A stretch of 64,000 bases of DNA from an uncultured Nitrosospira sp. (GTDB taxonomy: Bacteria > Nitrospirota > Nitrospiria > Nitrospirales > Nitrospiraceae): contig CAADGK010000024.1 in the NCBI GenBank assembly GCA_900696515.1, positions 1 through 64,000 of the forward strand, given 5' to 3'. Under the pieces are notes generated by a model that was given only the letters and a program-made list of their open reading frames with translations, did not search any database and was not told the DNA's origin. Positions 18,224-28,028 of the stretch are shown piece after piece (position 1 is the first letter of the stretch; each line of letters begins with the position of its first letter). The position numbers were made by a program, and so were the translations under genes.

Positions 18224-19071
18224 CAATGAAGGTTGTGGTGGGGATCGATGGGTCGAAATATTCCGAATGGGCGCTGGATTGGGTGGGGAAGATTCCCTTG
18301 CGGTCTGCCCCTCGGGTAACGGCGATCCATTCCGTCGATCTCAATTCCGCCCGGGTACCGGCTCTCACCTATCCATCCATCAGCGGGTATGAACCTGATA
18401 TCGGGGAGGCGATTCATCTGCTGGAAAGCCGAGCGCAGCAGGTGGAACTCGGCATGAAGAAACGGATGACTGAGTTGAAATTGACCGGTTCGGTCCGCGT
18501 GGAACAAGGACCGATCGCACAGGCGCTGTTGAAGCATGCAGGAAATACCGCGCTGATTGTGGTGGGGAGTCGAGGCTTGGACGCCCTTGACCGGCTCATG
18601 TTGGGGAGTGTATCGACCGCCGTGACGCTCCATGCCACGACTCCGGTCCTGATCGTTAAGGAGCCGCCTCACACTCCTCGGCGGATCTTGTTTGCAACAG
18701 ACGGATCTGCCTCATCAGGGAAGGCACTTCAGTTTCTGCTCAAACGATTCACGGCTACGGTCGACGGCAAGCCCCTTGTGATTCTCTTGGTGCATGTCAT
18801 GCCGTTCTTGCGGTATACGGCGGTGAAAGAGGCGGGAGAGCAGTTGCTGGCTCAGGAAGCCGCCAAACTGGAAAAGGTCGGGTACCGGGTCAGGCAATTC
18901 CCCCGGGTCGGACCGGCGGCAGAAGAAATCATGAAGATCGTGAATCTCGAACAGCCGGATTTGATTGTGACAGGCGCAAAAGGGCGGAGTGCCGTCGCGC
19001 GTTTCCTTCAAGGCAGCGTCTCGTTGAAACTTGTCCAGCAACCAGCTTGCTCAGTCCTTGTCGTCAGGTAA
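18220..19071 (+). CDS. Tandem universal stress protein
   Basis: Two UspA domains of about 140 residues each. Domain 1 starts MKVVVGIDGSKYSEWALDWV and has the nucleotide-binding GSRGLDALDRLMLGSVSTAV. Domain 2 starts RRILFATDGSASSGKALQFL and has GAKGRSAVARFLQGSVSLKLV. Both keep the G-x2-G-x9-G(S/T) ATP-binding pattern. It is a cytoplasmic stress-response protein. GGAGGAGTGAC precedes the ATG. A strong hairpin follows the stop. A second tandem Usp lies at 51592-52497. Confidence 0.92.
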   Translation: MTMKVVVGIDGSKYSEWALDWVGKIPLRSAPRVTAIHSVDLNSARVPALTYPSISGYEPDIGEAIHLLESRAQQVELGMKKRMTELKLTGSVRVEQGPIAQALLKHAGNTALIVVGSRGLDALDRLMLGSVSTAVTLHATTPVLIVKEPPHTPRRILFATDGSASSGKALQFLLKRFTATVDGKPLVILLVHVMPFLRYTAVKEAGEQLLAQEAAKLEKVGYRVRQFPRVGPAAEEIMKIVNLEQPDLIVTGAKGRSAVARFLQGSVSLKLVQQPACSVLVVR

Positions 19072-19110
19072 GCCTGAAACGCTGCTCACGCGCCCCCGTA
19101 CCATGGAGAA

Positions 19111-19141
19111 ATGTGCTCGTTCCTCGACGGAACGAGCACAT
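19111..19141 (+). terminator. Perfect 13-bp hairpin after the Usp gene
   Basis: ATGTGCTCGTTCC and its exact complement flank a 5-nt loop, 39 nt after the Usp stop. No run of T follows, so it may act as a factor-dependent terminator or mRNA 3' stabiliser. Confidence 0.6.
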
Positions 19142-19281
19142 CACCCTTGTTGGGACTTCGACCGATCCAGGACCGTACCCGCACTCTGCCGCAACGCCAC
19201 CAAGAAACGACTCATCCTTGGTGACAAGCTTACTGCACAAGGTATTGTACAGTTCTCTCAAGATAGCCAGGACGTGATTTG

Positions 19282-19362
19282 TTATGCACTTTTCTTGTAG
19301 ACGACAAGGCCTCCAATTAAGATGGCAAGCATGACCACGCCGAACAATAAGAGACTGTCCAT
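19282..19362 (-). CDS. 26-residue single-span membrane protein
   Basis: The ATG at 19362 is preceded by AAAGGAGGAGTT, one of the best ribosome sites in the window. The peptide is MDSLLLFGVVMLAILIGG followed by LVVYKKSA: almost entirely one transmembrane helix with a positively charged C-terminus. It is too short for routine gene finders. It resembles in size the small helper subunits of respiratory complexes, but no family is recognisable. The upstream 320 nt (19363-19686) hold no other gene that I can support. Confidence 0.65.
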   Translation of the reverse strand: MDSLLLFGVVMLAILIGGLVVYKKSA

Positions 19363-19686
19363 AACTCCTCCTTTTGATGAATGAAATGCCAGGTTTCCCA
19401 GGGCACATATGACAAACGATGTCTTCTTCTGACACTGATTTCAGGAGCATCCATCCGCTGCACGTTCGTATGAGCACACAAGGTCTCGTCAGCCTGCATG
19501 ACAATGCAGCAACTATTATGCTCACCTGAAAATCTCGTAAAGATAGAGGGAATGGGCCCTGGAAGATGAGATAGCACGGGTTACTGGGGAGAATATCCTC
19601 AGAGTTGTCTACTCTCTTGCACACACAGCGGCCTTTGATGGCCGTCGATCACTGAAGTCTCGATGAGGATTTTGGCAGGTGAGCAA
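19363..19686. other. Gene-free interval
   Basis: Between the 26-residue gene and the hydroquinone reductase gene, both on the minus strand. Presumably it carries the promoter of the small gene. I see no strong repeat, RNA gene or conserved frame. Confidence 0.5.
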
Positions 19687-20634
19687 CTAGCCGGTTAAAC
19701 GTTCCCGCCCAGGGGCAGCGGTAAGGTCCTGATCGGGACCGATCGGAACGATGCGGGTCGGATTGATGTCGTCATGTGTGACGTAGTAGTGCCGCTTGAT
19801 ATGGTCAAAATTCACGGTTTCGGCGATGCCGTCTGTTTGGTAGAGATCTTTGAGATATCCGAAGAGGTTTGGGTAGTCGAGAATTCGCCGGACATTGCAC
19901 TTGAAATGTCCGTGGTAGACCGCATCAAACCGAATCAGCGTGACGAAGAGCCTCCAATCAGTCTCCACACATTCCGGCCCGAAGAGATAGCGGCGGGTGG
20001 CGAGGCGTGCGTCCAGTTGATCCAGTGCCGTAAACAGTCGCCGTGCCGCTCGTTCGTAGGCGTGCTGTGATGTGGCGAATCCCGCTCGATACACGCCATC
20101 GTTCACATTCTCGTAGATAAAGCTATTCAGTTCGTCGATCTCTTGTCGGAACCCGTCCGGATACAAGTCGATCGGACTTTGGGTGAACCGGTTGAATTCA
20201 CCGTTGAAGATTCTCATCAGGTCATCGTCGGAATTGGTGACAATGCGTTTGGTGACAGAGTCCCACAGCACCGGGACCGTAAATCGTCCGATGTAGTGCG
20301 GGTCGGTCGCCTTATAGGCCTCACTCAGAAATGAAAATCCATTGATGGGATCCGGGGAGTGCCCAGGACCTTCATGAAACGCCCATCCGCGCTCATCACG
20401 AATCGGATCCACGACGGTCATTCCGATCACGGACTCGAGCTGCTTCAGCTTGCGAACGATGATCGTCCGATGGGCCCAGGGGCAGGCCCATGATACATAA
20501 AGATGATATCGACCTGCAGCGGCCGGATAGCCGGAGCCGCCATCGGCTGTGACCCAGTTGCGGAACGAATCTGCCTGGCGTCGAAATTCTCCCATAGGCG
20601 ATTGTTCATTTGGGAATTGGGGTTGGACTTCCAT
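19687..20634 (-). CDS. yqjG: Glutathionyl-hydroquinone reductase (xi-class GST)
   Basis: Reduces glutathionylated hydroquinones with glutathione in the cytoplasm. The catalytic CPWAH motif (SWACPWAHRTIIVRKL) is near residue 51, followed by VPVLWDSVTKRIVTNSDDDLMRIF, the glutathione-binding VP and the (E/S)S-like segment of the ECM4/YqjG family. The C-terminal helical domain has LDQLDARLATRRYLFGPECVETDWRLFVTLIRFD. 315 residues is full length. It is divergent from the RND adaptor gene at 20843. The role in a chemolithotroph is not evident; quinone detoxification is the likely one. Confidence 0.92.
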   Translation of the reverse strand: MEVQPQFPNEQSPMGEFRRQADSFRNWVTADGGSGYPAAAGRYHLYVSWACPWAHRTIIVRKLKQLESVIGMTVVDPIRDERGWAFHEGPGHSPDPINGFSFLSEAYKATDPHYIGRFTVPVLWDSVTKRIVTNSDDDLMRIFNGEFNRFTQSPIDLYPDGFRQEIDELNSFIYENVNDGVYRAGFATSQHAYERAARRLFTALDQLDARLATRRYLFGPECVETDWRLFVTLIRFDAVYHGHFKCNVRRILDYPNLFGYLKDLYQTDGIAETVNFDHIKRHYYVTHDDINPTRIVPIGPDQDLTAAPGRERLTG

Positions 20635-20842
20635 GCAGAGTTGATCCCTTTCGGAATCAGTATCTCACACTCACCGATCAATAGGCGCACAAACGGTTCC
20701 AATAGGAGCTGTTGCATTTTGCTACAGAGCCATCTTCGTACCGTGGCAATAAGCGACGAAAACAGAGCCATGCACCAGGAAAATCGCGTAATTGGAGGGC
20801 ACGCCCCGTGCGAAGAGACTGACGGGAGAGGCGTGATCATTC

Positions 20843-22057
20843 ATGGGTAACAGCCACGTGCCGCTAGACAACGCCCGACATCTTGTACAAGCCTGTTCTC
20901 GCAGTCTGATGATCTGTGTTCTCCTCGCGGGAGGGGCGGCTTGTGAGAACAAGGCGACCGATACCACCCCTGTCGCGCAGAACCCGCCGTCTGCCGCATC
21001 ACGGCTGTTGCATCTGACCGCGGAAGAGCTGTCCCGCATGCAGTTGGAGTTGTCGCCGGTGGCGCAAGGGGAGATCCTGTCGCATCGGGAATTTCCCGCC
21101 ACCGTCCAAGCCAACCAAAACGAATTAGCCGAGGTCACGGCCCTGATTCGTGGCCGGGTGGTCAAGGTACATGTCGATGTCGGGCAGGATGTGAAAAAAG
21201 GTACGCGCTTGGCGCTGCTCCACAGCGTCGATCTCGGTATGGCGGAGGGTGAACATCTCAAAGCTGAGGCCAGGCTTGAGGAGGCCGAACGATCCCATGG
21301 GCGAGCCAGGGAGTTGTACGAGAACAAGGCCGTCAGCCTTGCTGAATTACAGCGACGTGAGGCAGCCATGAAAGCCGCCAGGGCCGAATCCCGTGAGACG
21401 AGGAACCGGTTGGAGCTGCTTGGTGTGCCTCAAGAAGAAATCGAGAGGCTGGATCGTGAGCATACGATCAAAGCCGACATGCCGTTGCGCGCGCCGTTCG
21501 ATGGGCGGGTCATCACACGAAACATCACGAAGGGAGAAGTGGTCGAAACGGATCAAACACTGTTCACTGTGGCCAACCTTACCGACGTATGGGTGATCGG
21601 TAACGTGCCCGAAAAGGATATCCGATTCATCCGTAAGGACCAGCACGTCAACGTGGTGCTTGCGGCCTATCCCCATGCGATGTTCGGTGGAACCATCACC
21701 TATGTCGGAGATGTCCTTGACCCGGCAACCCGCACGATGAGCCTGCGCGTCACCGTATCAAACCCTGAGCGACTGTTGAAGCCGGAAATGTTTGCCGTCG
21801 TCAGCGTGTACGCAACGTCGAGTCCTGACGCGCTGAGCGTCCCGCTTGCAGCCGTTCAGGATGGACCTGTCGGCAAGATGGTGTTCATTCAGCAGGAGAT
21901 CGGTACGTTTGAGGCACGAACGGTCAAGTTGGGCAGTGAAGAGGGAGAGGTGGTCAGGATTCTGGAAGGGGTGAAGGCCGGTGAGCAGGTCGTGACGAAG
22001 GGCTCCTTCGCTCTTAAATCTGAAATGGAACGGCACAAGATCGAGCCATCGACATGA
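20843..22057 (+). CDS. RND efflux periplasmic adaptor (CusB/CzcB type)
   Basis: Membrane-fusion subunit linking the inner-membrane pump to an outer-membrane channel. The N-terminus has a hydrophobic segment ending at LLAGGAACENK, a probable lipoprotein processing site. The core has the barrel-sandwich hybrid (TALIRGRVVKVHVDVGQDVKKGTRLALL), a coiled-coil hairpin (about 135-200), PFDGRVITRNITKGEVV, and the beta-barrel VWVIGNVPEKDIRFI. 404 residues. The stop overlaps the start of the pump gene. No outer-membrane factor gene is present. Confidence 0.9.
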   Translation: MGNSHVPLDNARHLVQACSRSLMICVLLAGGAACENKATDTTPVAQNPPSAASRLLHLTAEELSRMQLELSPVAQGEILSHREFPATVQANQNELAEVTALIRGRVVKVHVDVGQDVKKGTRLALLHSVDLGMAEGEHLKAEARLEEAERSHGRARELYENKAVSLAELQRREAAMKAARAESRETRNRLELLGVPQEEIERLDREHTIKADMPLRAPFDGRVITRNITKGEVVETDQTLFTVANLTDVWVIGNVPEKDIRFIRKDQHVNVVLAAYPHAMFGGTITYVGDVLDPATRTMSLRVTVSNPERLLKPEMFAVVSVYATSSPDALSVPLAAVQDGPVGKMVFIQQEIGTFEARTVKLGSEEGEVVRILEGVKAGEQVVTKGSFALKSEMERHKIEPST

Positions 22058-25000
22058 TCGTCTCACTGCTGGAATTTTCATTGCGGCAGCGGATCCTGGT
22101 GATCGGTCTGGCTTGCCTGCTGTCCGTCATCGGTGTGATTGCCTTTGAGTCGATCCCGATTGATGCCTATCCCGACGTGACAAACATCCAGGTACAGGTA
22201 TTGACTGACGCGCCAGGGCTTTCCCCTGTGGAAGTGGAACGATTCATCACCTATCCGCTCGAAATCCAGATGACCGGACTTCCCGGGTTGGCTGAGATCC
22301 GGTCACTGTCAAAATTTGCCCTCTCTCAGATCACTGTGGTGTTCAACGATGATGTGGATATCTACTTCGCTCGACAGTTGGTCTTCGAACGAATCATGGC
22401 GGCGAAGGAACGACTCCCTGACGGGCTGGAACCTATCATGGCGCCGGTCAGCACGGGGTTAGGCGAGGTCTATCAATACTATGTGGAAGGCTCGTCAACT
22501 CTTCAGCCAGCTCAGGACGGGCAGCTCCGGGGAAGGCCTGAGCCTATCCTAGCTGATACTCAGGTTCTCGAAAAGGAATTGACGGACCAGCGGACCATTC
22601 AGGACTGGGTGCTGCGGCCGCTGCTCAAAAGCGTGCCGGGAGTCATCGATGTGAACGGGATGGGCGGGTTCGTCAAGCAGTATCAGGTCCTTGTCGATCC
22701 GGCCAAACTGCGCAAATTCAACCTCACGTTGCACGAGGTCTACGAGGCTGTCGCGAAGAATAATGCCAATGCCGGCGGGAATGTGCTCGAGCGATATGCC
22801 GAACGTGCGATCGTTCGAGGGTTGGGTTTGATCAAAAGCCTGAGCGATATCGAATCAATCATCGTAAAGGAATCCGGTGGCACACCGGTTTTTGTTCGCG
22901 ATGTGGCGGAGGTCCGGATCGGTCACGCCGTCCGTCATGGCGCGGTGGTGCTCAATGGGGAACGGGAGGTGGTCGCCGGCACGGTGCTCATGATTCGAGG
23001 AGGCAATGCCCGTCAGGTGGTCGAGGCGGTGAAGGCCAAGGTGGAGGATCTTCAGCAGGGGCATGGCCTCCCAGCAGGCATGAAACTGATCCCGTTCCAT
23101 GATCGCATCGAGTTGGTGAATGCCGCCATTCACACGGTACGTGATGCGTTGATCGAGGGCGTGGTGCTGGTGGTTTTCGTCTTCTTGTTCTTTCTGGGCC
23201 ATGTCCGAAGCGCCGCGATCGTGACCGTCACGTTGATCGTCACACCGCTCGTGACGTTCATCGCCATGGAACGATTCGGACTCTCGGCCAACCTCATGAC
23301 ACTGGGCGGGCTCGCGATCGCCATCGGCGAGATTGCCGACGGATCTCTTGTGGTGGTCGAAAACGCCTATCGGCACCTCGCGCAGCACAGTAACGCTTCG
23401 GAGGAAAGCCGGCTCAGTGTCATTCTCCACGCCACCAAGGAAGTGGGCCGGCCGATCCTGTTCGGAATTTTGATCATCAGCGTCGTCTTTTTGCCGCTCC
23501 TGACCCTTCAAGGTATTGAAGGGAAGATGTTCGCGCCGCTGGCCTACACGCTGGTCATTGCGTTGCTGGCGTCGGTGATCGTCACGCTCACGTTGTCGCC
23601 GGTGCTTGCGTCCCTGCTGTTGCGTGGGGACCATCCGAAGGAAACGGGTCTCACCCGTTGGATGAGGCAGCGGTACTTGCCGGTATTGGAATGGACCCTC
23701 CGGAATCGCAGGGTTGTTCTGGCCGGGTCGACGGCGATCGTGCTTGCCAGCATGACCCTCGTGCCCTTCATTGGGCGGGAGTTTATTCCTCTGCTGGAGG
23801 AAGGTGCGCTGACCCCTCAAGTCGTTCGATTACCGAGCGTGTCGCTGCCGGAATCCATCGAGATGGAAAAGCAAACTCACAAGGCGATGTTGGAATTCCC
23901 TGAGGTTCGGGTGGCCGTGAGCAAAATCGGCCGGCCGGATATCGCATTCGGCCCGGAGGAACCCAATGAAAGTGACCCGATCGTCTCGCTGAGCGACCGG
24001 AGTACCTGGACAACGGCAGCGACGCAGTCGCAACTGACCGATGCCATCAGAAACAAGCTGGCGGAGATTCCCGGCATCTCCGTGCTCATGAGCCAACCGA
24101 TTCAGGAACGGGTGGACGAACTCATCTCGGGTATCAGAACGGAATGCGCGATCAAGCTGTTCGGGGACGACCTCGATGTCCTGTGGGACAAGGCGGAGGA
24201 GATCGCAGCCCTGCTGCAGCAGATTGCGGGGGTCAAAGACGTCAAAATCGAACAGATCTCCGGACAACCCTATCTGACCATCGACATCGACCGGCAGAAG
24301 ATCGCCCGTTTCGGCATCAACGTGGCTGATGTGCAGGACATCATCACGACGGCGATCGGCGGGAAGTCGGCCACGCAGGTTTATGAAGGTGAGCGGCGAT
24401 TTCAGCTTATCCTGAGATTTCCCGAATCCTATCGGAACAGTGTCGCAAGCGTCGGCGAAATTCGGGTGAAGTCGGCTTCTGGAGCTCTGATCCCGATGAG
24501 CGATCTCGCAACCATTGAGATGCGCGAAGGCCCGCTCCGCATCAGCCGTGAGCATGTCAAACGCCGTATCTTCGTCGGCTTTAATGTTGTAGGCCGGGAC
24601 ATCGGTGGTGTGGTGGATGAAGGGCGGGCGAAGCTCGCCGCACAGCTTCGTTTGCCGGAAGGGTACACCGTCGTTTGGGGCGGTGCGTTCGAAAATATGG
24701 AACGGGCCAACGCGCGGCTCATGATCGTCGTGCCGATCACGCTGGCTCTGGTCTTCTTCCTCCTCTTCTGGGCCTTCCATTCGGTGAGGTACGCGAGCCT
24801 GATCATCATCAACCTGCCGTTTGCCTTGATCGGCGGTGTCGTCTCCTTGTGGCTGAGCGGACAGTATCTGAGTGTACCGGCCTCGATCGGTTTCATCGAG
24901 CTGTTCGGGCTCGCTGTAGGGAATGGAATCGTGCTGGTCTCCTATATCAACCAGCTCCGTCACGAGGGACAAACGATCGACGATGCGATCTTGGCCGGTT

Positions 25001-25230
25001 GTAGTCTTCGTCTCCGTCCGGTCGTGATGACGATGATGACGACGTTGCTCGGTCTGCTGCCGTTGGCGTTGGCGCAAGGGATCGGAGCTGAGGTGCAGCG
25101 GCCGCTCGCCAGCGTCGTGATCGGCGGACTCTTCACCTCGACGGCGTTGACGCTGGTGGTCCTGCCCGCGCTGTACAGCCTGTTTGCGGGGCGGGACGTG
25201 GGGAAAGAGGAGGCGCCGGAATGGGTGTGA
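22054..25230 (+). CDS. Heavy-metal-type RND efflux pump (CusA/CzcA family)
   Basis: Proton-driven inner-membrane pump of 1058 residues with twelve membrane spans in two halves. It begins MIVSLLEFSLRQRILVIGL and has IPIDAYPDVTNIQVQVLT, the signature start of the heavy-metal RND group. The TM4 proton-relay segment is GGLAIAIGEIADGSLVVVENAYRH; most CzcA/CusA proteins have GAIVDGAVV here, so the relay is slightly unusual. The substrate (Cu/Ag or Zn/Co/Ni) cannot be set by eye. Translationally coupled to the adaptor. Confidence 0.92.
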   Translation: MIVSLLEFSLRQRILVIGLACLLSVIGVIAFESIPIDAYPDVTNIQVQVLTDAPGLSPVEVERFITYPLEIQMTGLPGLAEIRSLSKFALSQITVVFNDDVDIYFARQLVFERIMAAKERLPDGLEPIMAPVSTGLGEVYQYYVEGSSTLQPAQDGQLRGRPEPILADTQVLEKELTDQRTIQDWVLRPLLKSVPGVIDVNGMGGFVKQYQVLVDPAKLRKFNLTLHEVYEAVAKNNANAGGNVLERYAERAIVRGLGLIKSLSDIESIIVKESGGTPVFVRDVAEVRIGHAVRHGAVVLNGEREVVAGTVLMIRGGNARQVVEAVKAKVEDLQQGHGLPAGMKLIPFHDRIELVNAAIHTVRDALIEGVVLVVFVFLFFLGHVRSAAIVTVTLIVTPLVTFIAMERFGLSANLMTLGGLAIAIGEIADGSLVVVENAYRHLAQHSNASEESRLSVILHATKEVGRPILFGILIISVVFLPLLTLQGIEGKMFAPLAYTLVIALLASVIVTLTLSPVLASLLLRGDHPKETGLTRWMRQRYLPVLEWTLRNRRVVLAGSTAIVLASMTLVPFIGREFIPLLEEGALTPQVVRLPSVSLPESIEMEKQTHKAMLEFPEVRVAVSKIGRPDIAFGPEEPNESDPIVSLSDRSTWTTAATQSQLTDAIRNKLAEIPGISVLMSQPIQERVDELISGIRTECAIKLFGDDLDVLWDKAEEIAALLQQIAGVKDVKIEQISGQPYLTIDIDRQKIARFGINVADVQDIITTAIGGKSATQVYEGERRFQLILRFPESYRNSVASVGEIRVKSASGALIPMSDLATIEMREGPLRISREHVKRRIFVGFNVVGRDIGGVVDEGRAKLAAQLRLPEGYTVVWGGAFENMERANARLMIVVPITLALVFFLLFWAFHSVRYASLIIINLPFALIGGVVSLWLSGQYLSVPASIGFIELFGLAVGNGIVLVSYINQLRHEGQTIDDAILAGCSLRLRPVVMTMMTTLLGLLPLALAQGIGAEVQRPLASVVIGGLFTSTALTLVVLPALYSLFAGRDVGKEEAPEWV

Positions 25231-25656
25231 GAGGGGCGGCGCGTGGACCGACATTTCTACGGCGGCATGATGCGCTGATCATCGGTGGGGCTACCGAGCG
25301 TAGACGTTTGTGCTGGCACTCTCTGCTCCTTGGATAGGTCGACATGCGCCATGCCGCTCTCAAAATGCCGGTCCACGCGTCGCTTGGGGGGAGAGAAGAA
25401 AATCTTTCATGAGCGCGATGAGCTTTTCCATGTTGCAGCGTCTTTCACGTGTCACCTCCGAGAGAACTGAAGGGCAGCCAAGGATCTGAGGCAGAAATCC
25501 ACTGGATTGATACGAGATCGGACGACTGTGGTGTTAGGCATCAATCTTGTAGTTGTCAGATGCCAAGTCTGTCGGGCCGGTCTAGGCCGAACACCGTCGC
25601 TGGCAGGCGAGGGCGAATCCACAGGGTAATTAGTTAGAACGGGGAGGGGGGCGTTT
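25231..25656. other. Gene-free interval with a long-range inverted repeat
   Basis: About 430 nt between the RND pump and the FGE-like gene. It contains a 10-bp perfect inverted repeat, GCGTGGACCG at 25241-25250 and CGGTCCACGC at 25369-25378, which could close a large stem-loop after the pump gene. Small frames here have no ribosome sites or protein-like composition. The ribosome site of the next gene is at the right end. Confidence 0.45.
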
Positions 25657-26901
25657 ATGAGACAGGTGTTGGGGAGTATGGCGGTGTTCTGCCTCTTCAT
25701 CGCTTGGGGAGCTGCCGTGTATGCTGCCGGTGCCGGGGATCAGGAATTCTCCAAGGGGGAGAACCTATTGAAAAACAAACAGTATGCCGAGGCACGGGCG
25801 GTGTTGGAGGTCGGTATCCAGAAAGATCCGTCCAATATCCAGGCACACTTCAACCTCGCTGAAGCCTGCCGGGCCCTCGAGGCTTGGATCTGCGCGGAGG
25901 ACCATTACGAGACCGCCCTGGATCTGGATGCCAAGTCCGGGCGGACAACATCCTATTTGCCCAAGACCAAAGCGAAAGTCTGGCGGCTACGGGAAGAAAC
26001 GACGGCCTGGCGGCTTCTACACGAAGCGAAGGCGTTGGTGGCTGGTGGAAAGATGAAGCAGGCCCAGGAGACGCTCGAAAGCGCGCATGAAATGGGCCTG
26101 ACCACTGAACAGCAGGTCCTTCACCAACAGCTTCAGGCCAAACTTCCACGGTCTCTGTCCGGGGCGAAGAAACAAACCTCCGCCGGGACGTCTGGAGGAA
26201 TGGGAGACGCTGATAACCTCGATCTGCAGATGGTGCTGGTGCCGGCCGGGACGTTCACACGGGGAAGCACACTTGGAGATGATGAAAAGCCGGTGCGGCA
26301 GATCTATCTCAATGCGTTCCGGATCGACAAGTATGAAGTGACGGTTGGGCAATACGCCAGGTATTTGGAAGCCACGGAAATGGAGGAGCCGCCGGACTGG
26401 AGCGTCATGAATCAACCACAACATCTGAGACGTCCGGTCGTCAATGTCAGTTGGGAGGATGCGGTCAACTACTGCAAATGGGCCGGTAAGCGTCTGCCGA
26501 CTGAAGCAGAATGGGAAAAGGCCGCAAGGGGAACCGATGGACGGATCTATCCCTGGGGCAATGAAGCCCCGACCAGACTCCACGCCAATTATGGACGAAA
26601 GGATTGGGATGACCATCTGGCTTTGGCCCCGGTCGGATCGTTCGAGGCAGGGAAGAGCCCTTACGGCATCTATGACATGGCTGGGAATGCCTGGGAGTGG
26701 GTGTTCGATTGGTACGGGCTCGATTCATATAAGAAAAGTCCGGAGAAGAATCCCATCGGCCCGGCAAAGGGTGACGAGAAGGTCGTACGCGGAGGCTCCT
26801 GGCTGTACGTGTCGGACTTTCTGCGGTCTGCCCATCGGTTCAATGCGCAACCGATGAACCGGCAGTTCGGCTATGGGTTTCGGTGTGCAAAAACGCCGTA
26901 A
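25657..26901 (+). CDS. Secreted TPR plus formylglycine-generating-enzyme-like protein
   Basis: The signal peptide MRQVLGSMAVFCLFIAWGAAVYA leads to TPR repeats (about 30-150: GENLLKNKQYAEARAVLE, IQAHFNLAEACRAL), then an FGE/SUMF1-type domain (about 190-412). Its motifs are MVLVPAGTFTRGS, YEVTVGQYARYLEA, RPVVNVSWEDAVNYCKWAGK, LPTEAEWEKAARG, YDMAGNAWEWV and VVRGGSW. This fold is used both by true sulfatase activators and by non-catalytic binding proteins. The catalytic cysteine pair of true FGE is not obvious and no sulfatase gene is near, so a binding role is as likely. GGGGAGGGGGGCG precedes the ATG. Confidence 0.88.
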   Translation: MRQVLGSMAVFCLFIAWGAAVYAAGAGDQEFSKGENLLKNKQYAEARAVLEVGIQKDPSNIQAHFNLAEACRALEAWICAEDHYETALDLDAKSGRTTSYLPKTKAKVWRLREETTAWRLLHEAKALVAGGKMKQAQETLESAHEMGLTTEQQVLHQQLQAKLPRSLSGAKKQTSAGTSGGMGDADNLDLQMVLVPAGTFTRGSTLGDDEKPVRQIYLNAFRIDKYEVTVGQYARYLEATEMEEPPDWSVMNQPQHLRRPVVNVSWEDAVNYCKWAGKRLPTEAEWEKAARGTDGRIYPWGNEAPTRLHANYGRKDWDDHLALAPVGSFEAGKSPYGIYDMAGNAWEWVFDWYGLDSYKKSPEKNPIGPAKGDEKVVRGGSWLYVSDFLRSAHRFNAQPMNRQFGYGFRCAKTP

Positions 26902-26951
26902 CCGTTCGGCGGAGAGTTCGTGGCACTCGAATGAGTCGTCGCAGAAGCGGC

Positions 26952-27443
26952 TCAGCGATATTTCGCGAAGCAAATGAGATCGAGATGATCGTAGTGATTG
27001 GGGAGAATCGTTTCAGCCTTATAGCCCAGGCCAGTGAAGAACTGAATGTTGCGAGGCGTATGCAGCATGGTGCAGGCATAAAATTTATGTGCATCGGTGG
27101 CCGCTCGCTCAATTTCATGGAGCAGCGCTTTCCCAACACCATGGCGTTGATGGGTGGGAATCACCGAGAGCAATCGAATGACGCAGACGCCGGCCACTGT
27201 CCAGAAGCGCACAGAACCGACGATTGCATCCTCATTGTCCGCGACGAAAATGTGTTTCTCCCTCGCATCTTCTTTCAGGCTCTCGAGGGTTTCGGTTGTC
27301 CAGCCACTGACGGTGTAGACACCGACATATTCGCCGAAAGCGGATCGTTGCACTTGGAGGATCGCAGGGAAATCCGCTTCGGTTGCTGATCGAATGTGCA
27401 CCACGGTACGGGTCTCGAGTGATGGAATTCTTCCGGCCTTCAT
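26952..27443 (-). CDS. GNAT-family N-acetyltransferase
   Basis: Acetyl-CoA-dependent acyltransferase fold: VHIRSATEADFPAILQVQRSAFGEY at the N-terminus, the acetyl-CoA pyrophosphate loop LLSVIPTHQRHGVGKALLHEIE near residue 105, and NIQFFTGLGYKAE near the end. About 163 residues from the ATG at 27443; an upstream in-frame ATG at 27467 is possible. Substrate unknown. It is convergent with the FGE-like gene and divergent from the macro-domain gene. Confidence 0.85.
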   Translation of the reverse strand: MKAGRIPSLETRTVVHIRSATEADFPAILQVQRSAFGEYVGVYTVSGWTTETLESLKEDAREKHIFVADNEDAIVGSVRFWTVAGVCVIRLLSVIPTHQRHGVGKALLHEIERAATDAHKFYACTMLHTPRNIQFFTGLGYKAETILPNHYDHLDLICFAKYR

Positions 27444-27542
27444 AGCGGAAGAAAAGGAATTTCGCAAGCGGATTGAATACGGAATTATGAGAGAGCCACG
27501 GGAGGCGACAGGTCATTCAACTCAAACATCAAGGGAGTTTCA

Positions 27543-28028
27543 ATGCTGAAAGAAGTTACAGGAGATATCTTACGGACAACGGCGGAAATGGTCGCGCACG
27601 GCGTGGCTCCAAACGACAACCATGCAAATGGTTTAGCATTGAGCCTGCGACAGCAGTGGCCGGCGATGTACAAGGACTTCAGGCACTATTGCCAGACGTT
27701 TACGCCCAAGACCGGTGAATTGTGGGCCTGGGCTGGTGCCGGTGGTGCGCGGATTGTGAGCCTGTTTACCCAAGAACCGGCCCCCAGCCATGGGTCTAAT
27801 CCAGGAAAAGCGACGATCGAAAACGTCAATCATTGCCTCAAGGCCCTTGCCAAGTTGGTCGAAAGCGAGAAGGTCAGGAGTGTTGCCCTTCCTCGATTGG
27901 CGACCGGTGTCGGCGGACTGGATTGGAAGGACGTGAAGCCGTTGGTCGATAAACATCTCGGCCACTTGGCCGTTCCGGTCTATGTGTATGCGGTGTATCA
28001 GCCGGGCGTTCAAGCGACCGAAGGATGA
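27543..28028 (+). CDS. Macro-domain protein (ADP-ribose binding or hydrolysis)
   Basis: 161 residues. It starts MLKEVTGDILRTTAEMVAHGVAPNDNHANGLA, the macro-domain beta1 and first ligand loop, and has LWAWAGAGGARIVSLFTQE and VALPRLATGVGGLDWKDVKPLV, which is the second phosphate-binding loop. Related proteins bind or remove ADP-ribose from targets in stress or toxin contexts. AAGGGAG lies upstream of the ATG. No ADP-ribosyltransferase is adjacent. A strong hairpin follows the 3' end. Confidence 0.88.
   Translation: MLKEVTGDILRTTAEMVAHGVAPNDNHANGLALSLRQQWPAMYKDFRHYCQTFTPKTGELWAWAGAGGARIVSLFTQEPAPSHGSNPGKATIENVNHCLKALAKLVESEKVRSVALPRLATGVGGLDWKDVKPLVDKHLGHLAVPVYVYAVYQPGVQATEG

Noticed and set aside
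23830-25254. 474-codon minus-strand frame antisense to the RND pump
   Set aside because: Composition (many His, Gln, Arg, Asp) is that of a complementary shadow in high-GC DNA; the pump gene on the plus strand is unambiguous.
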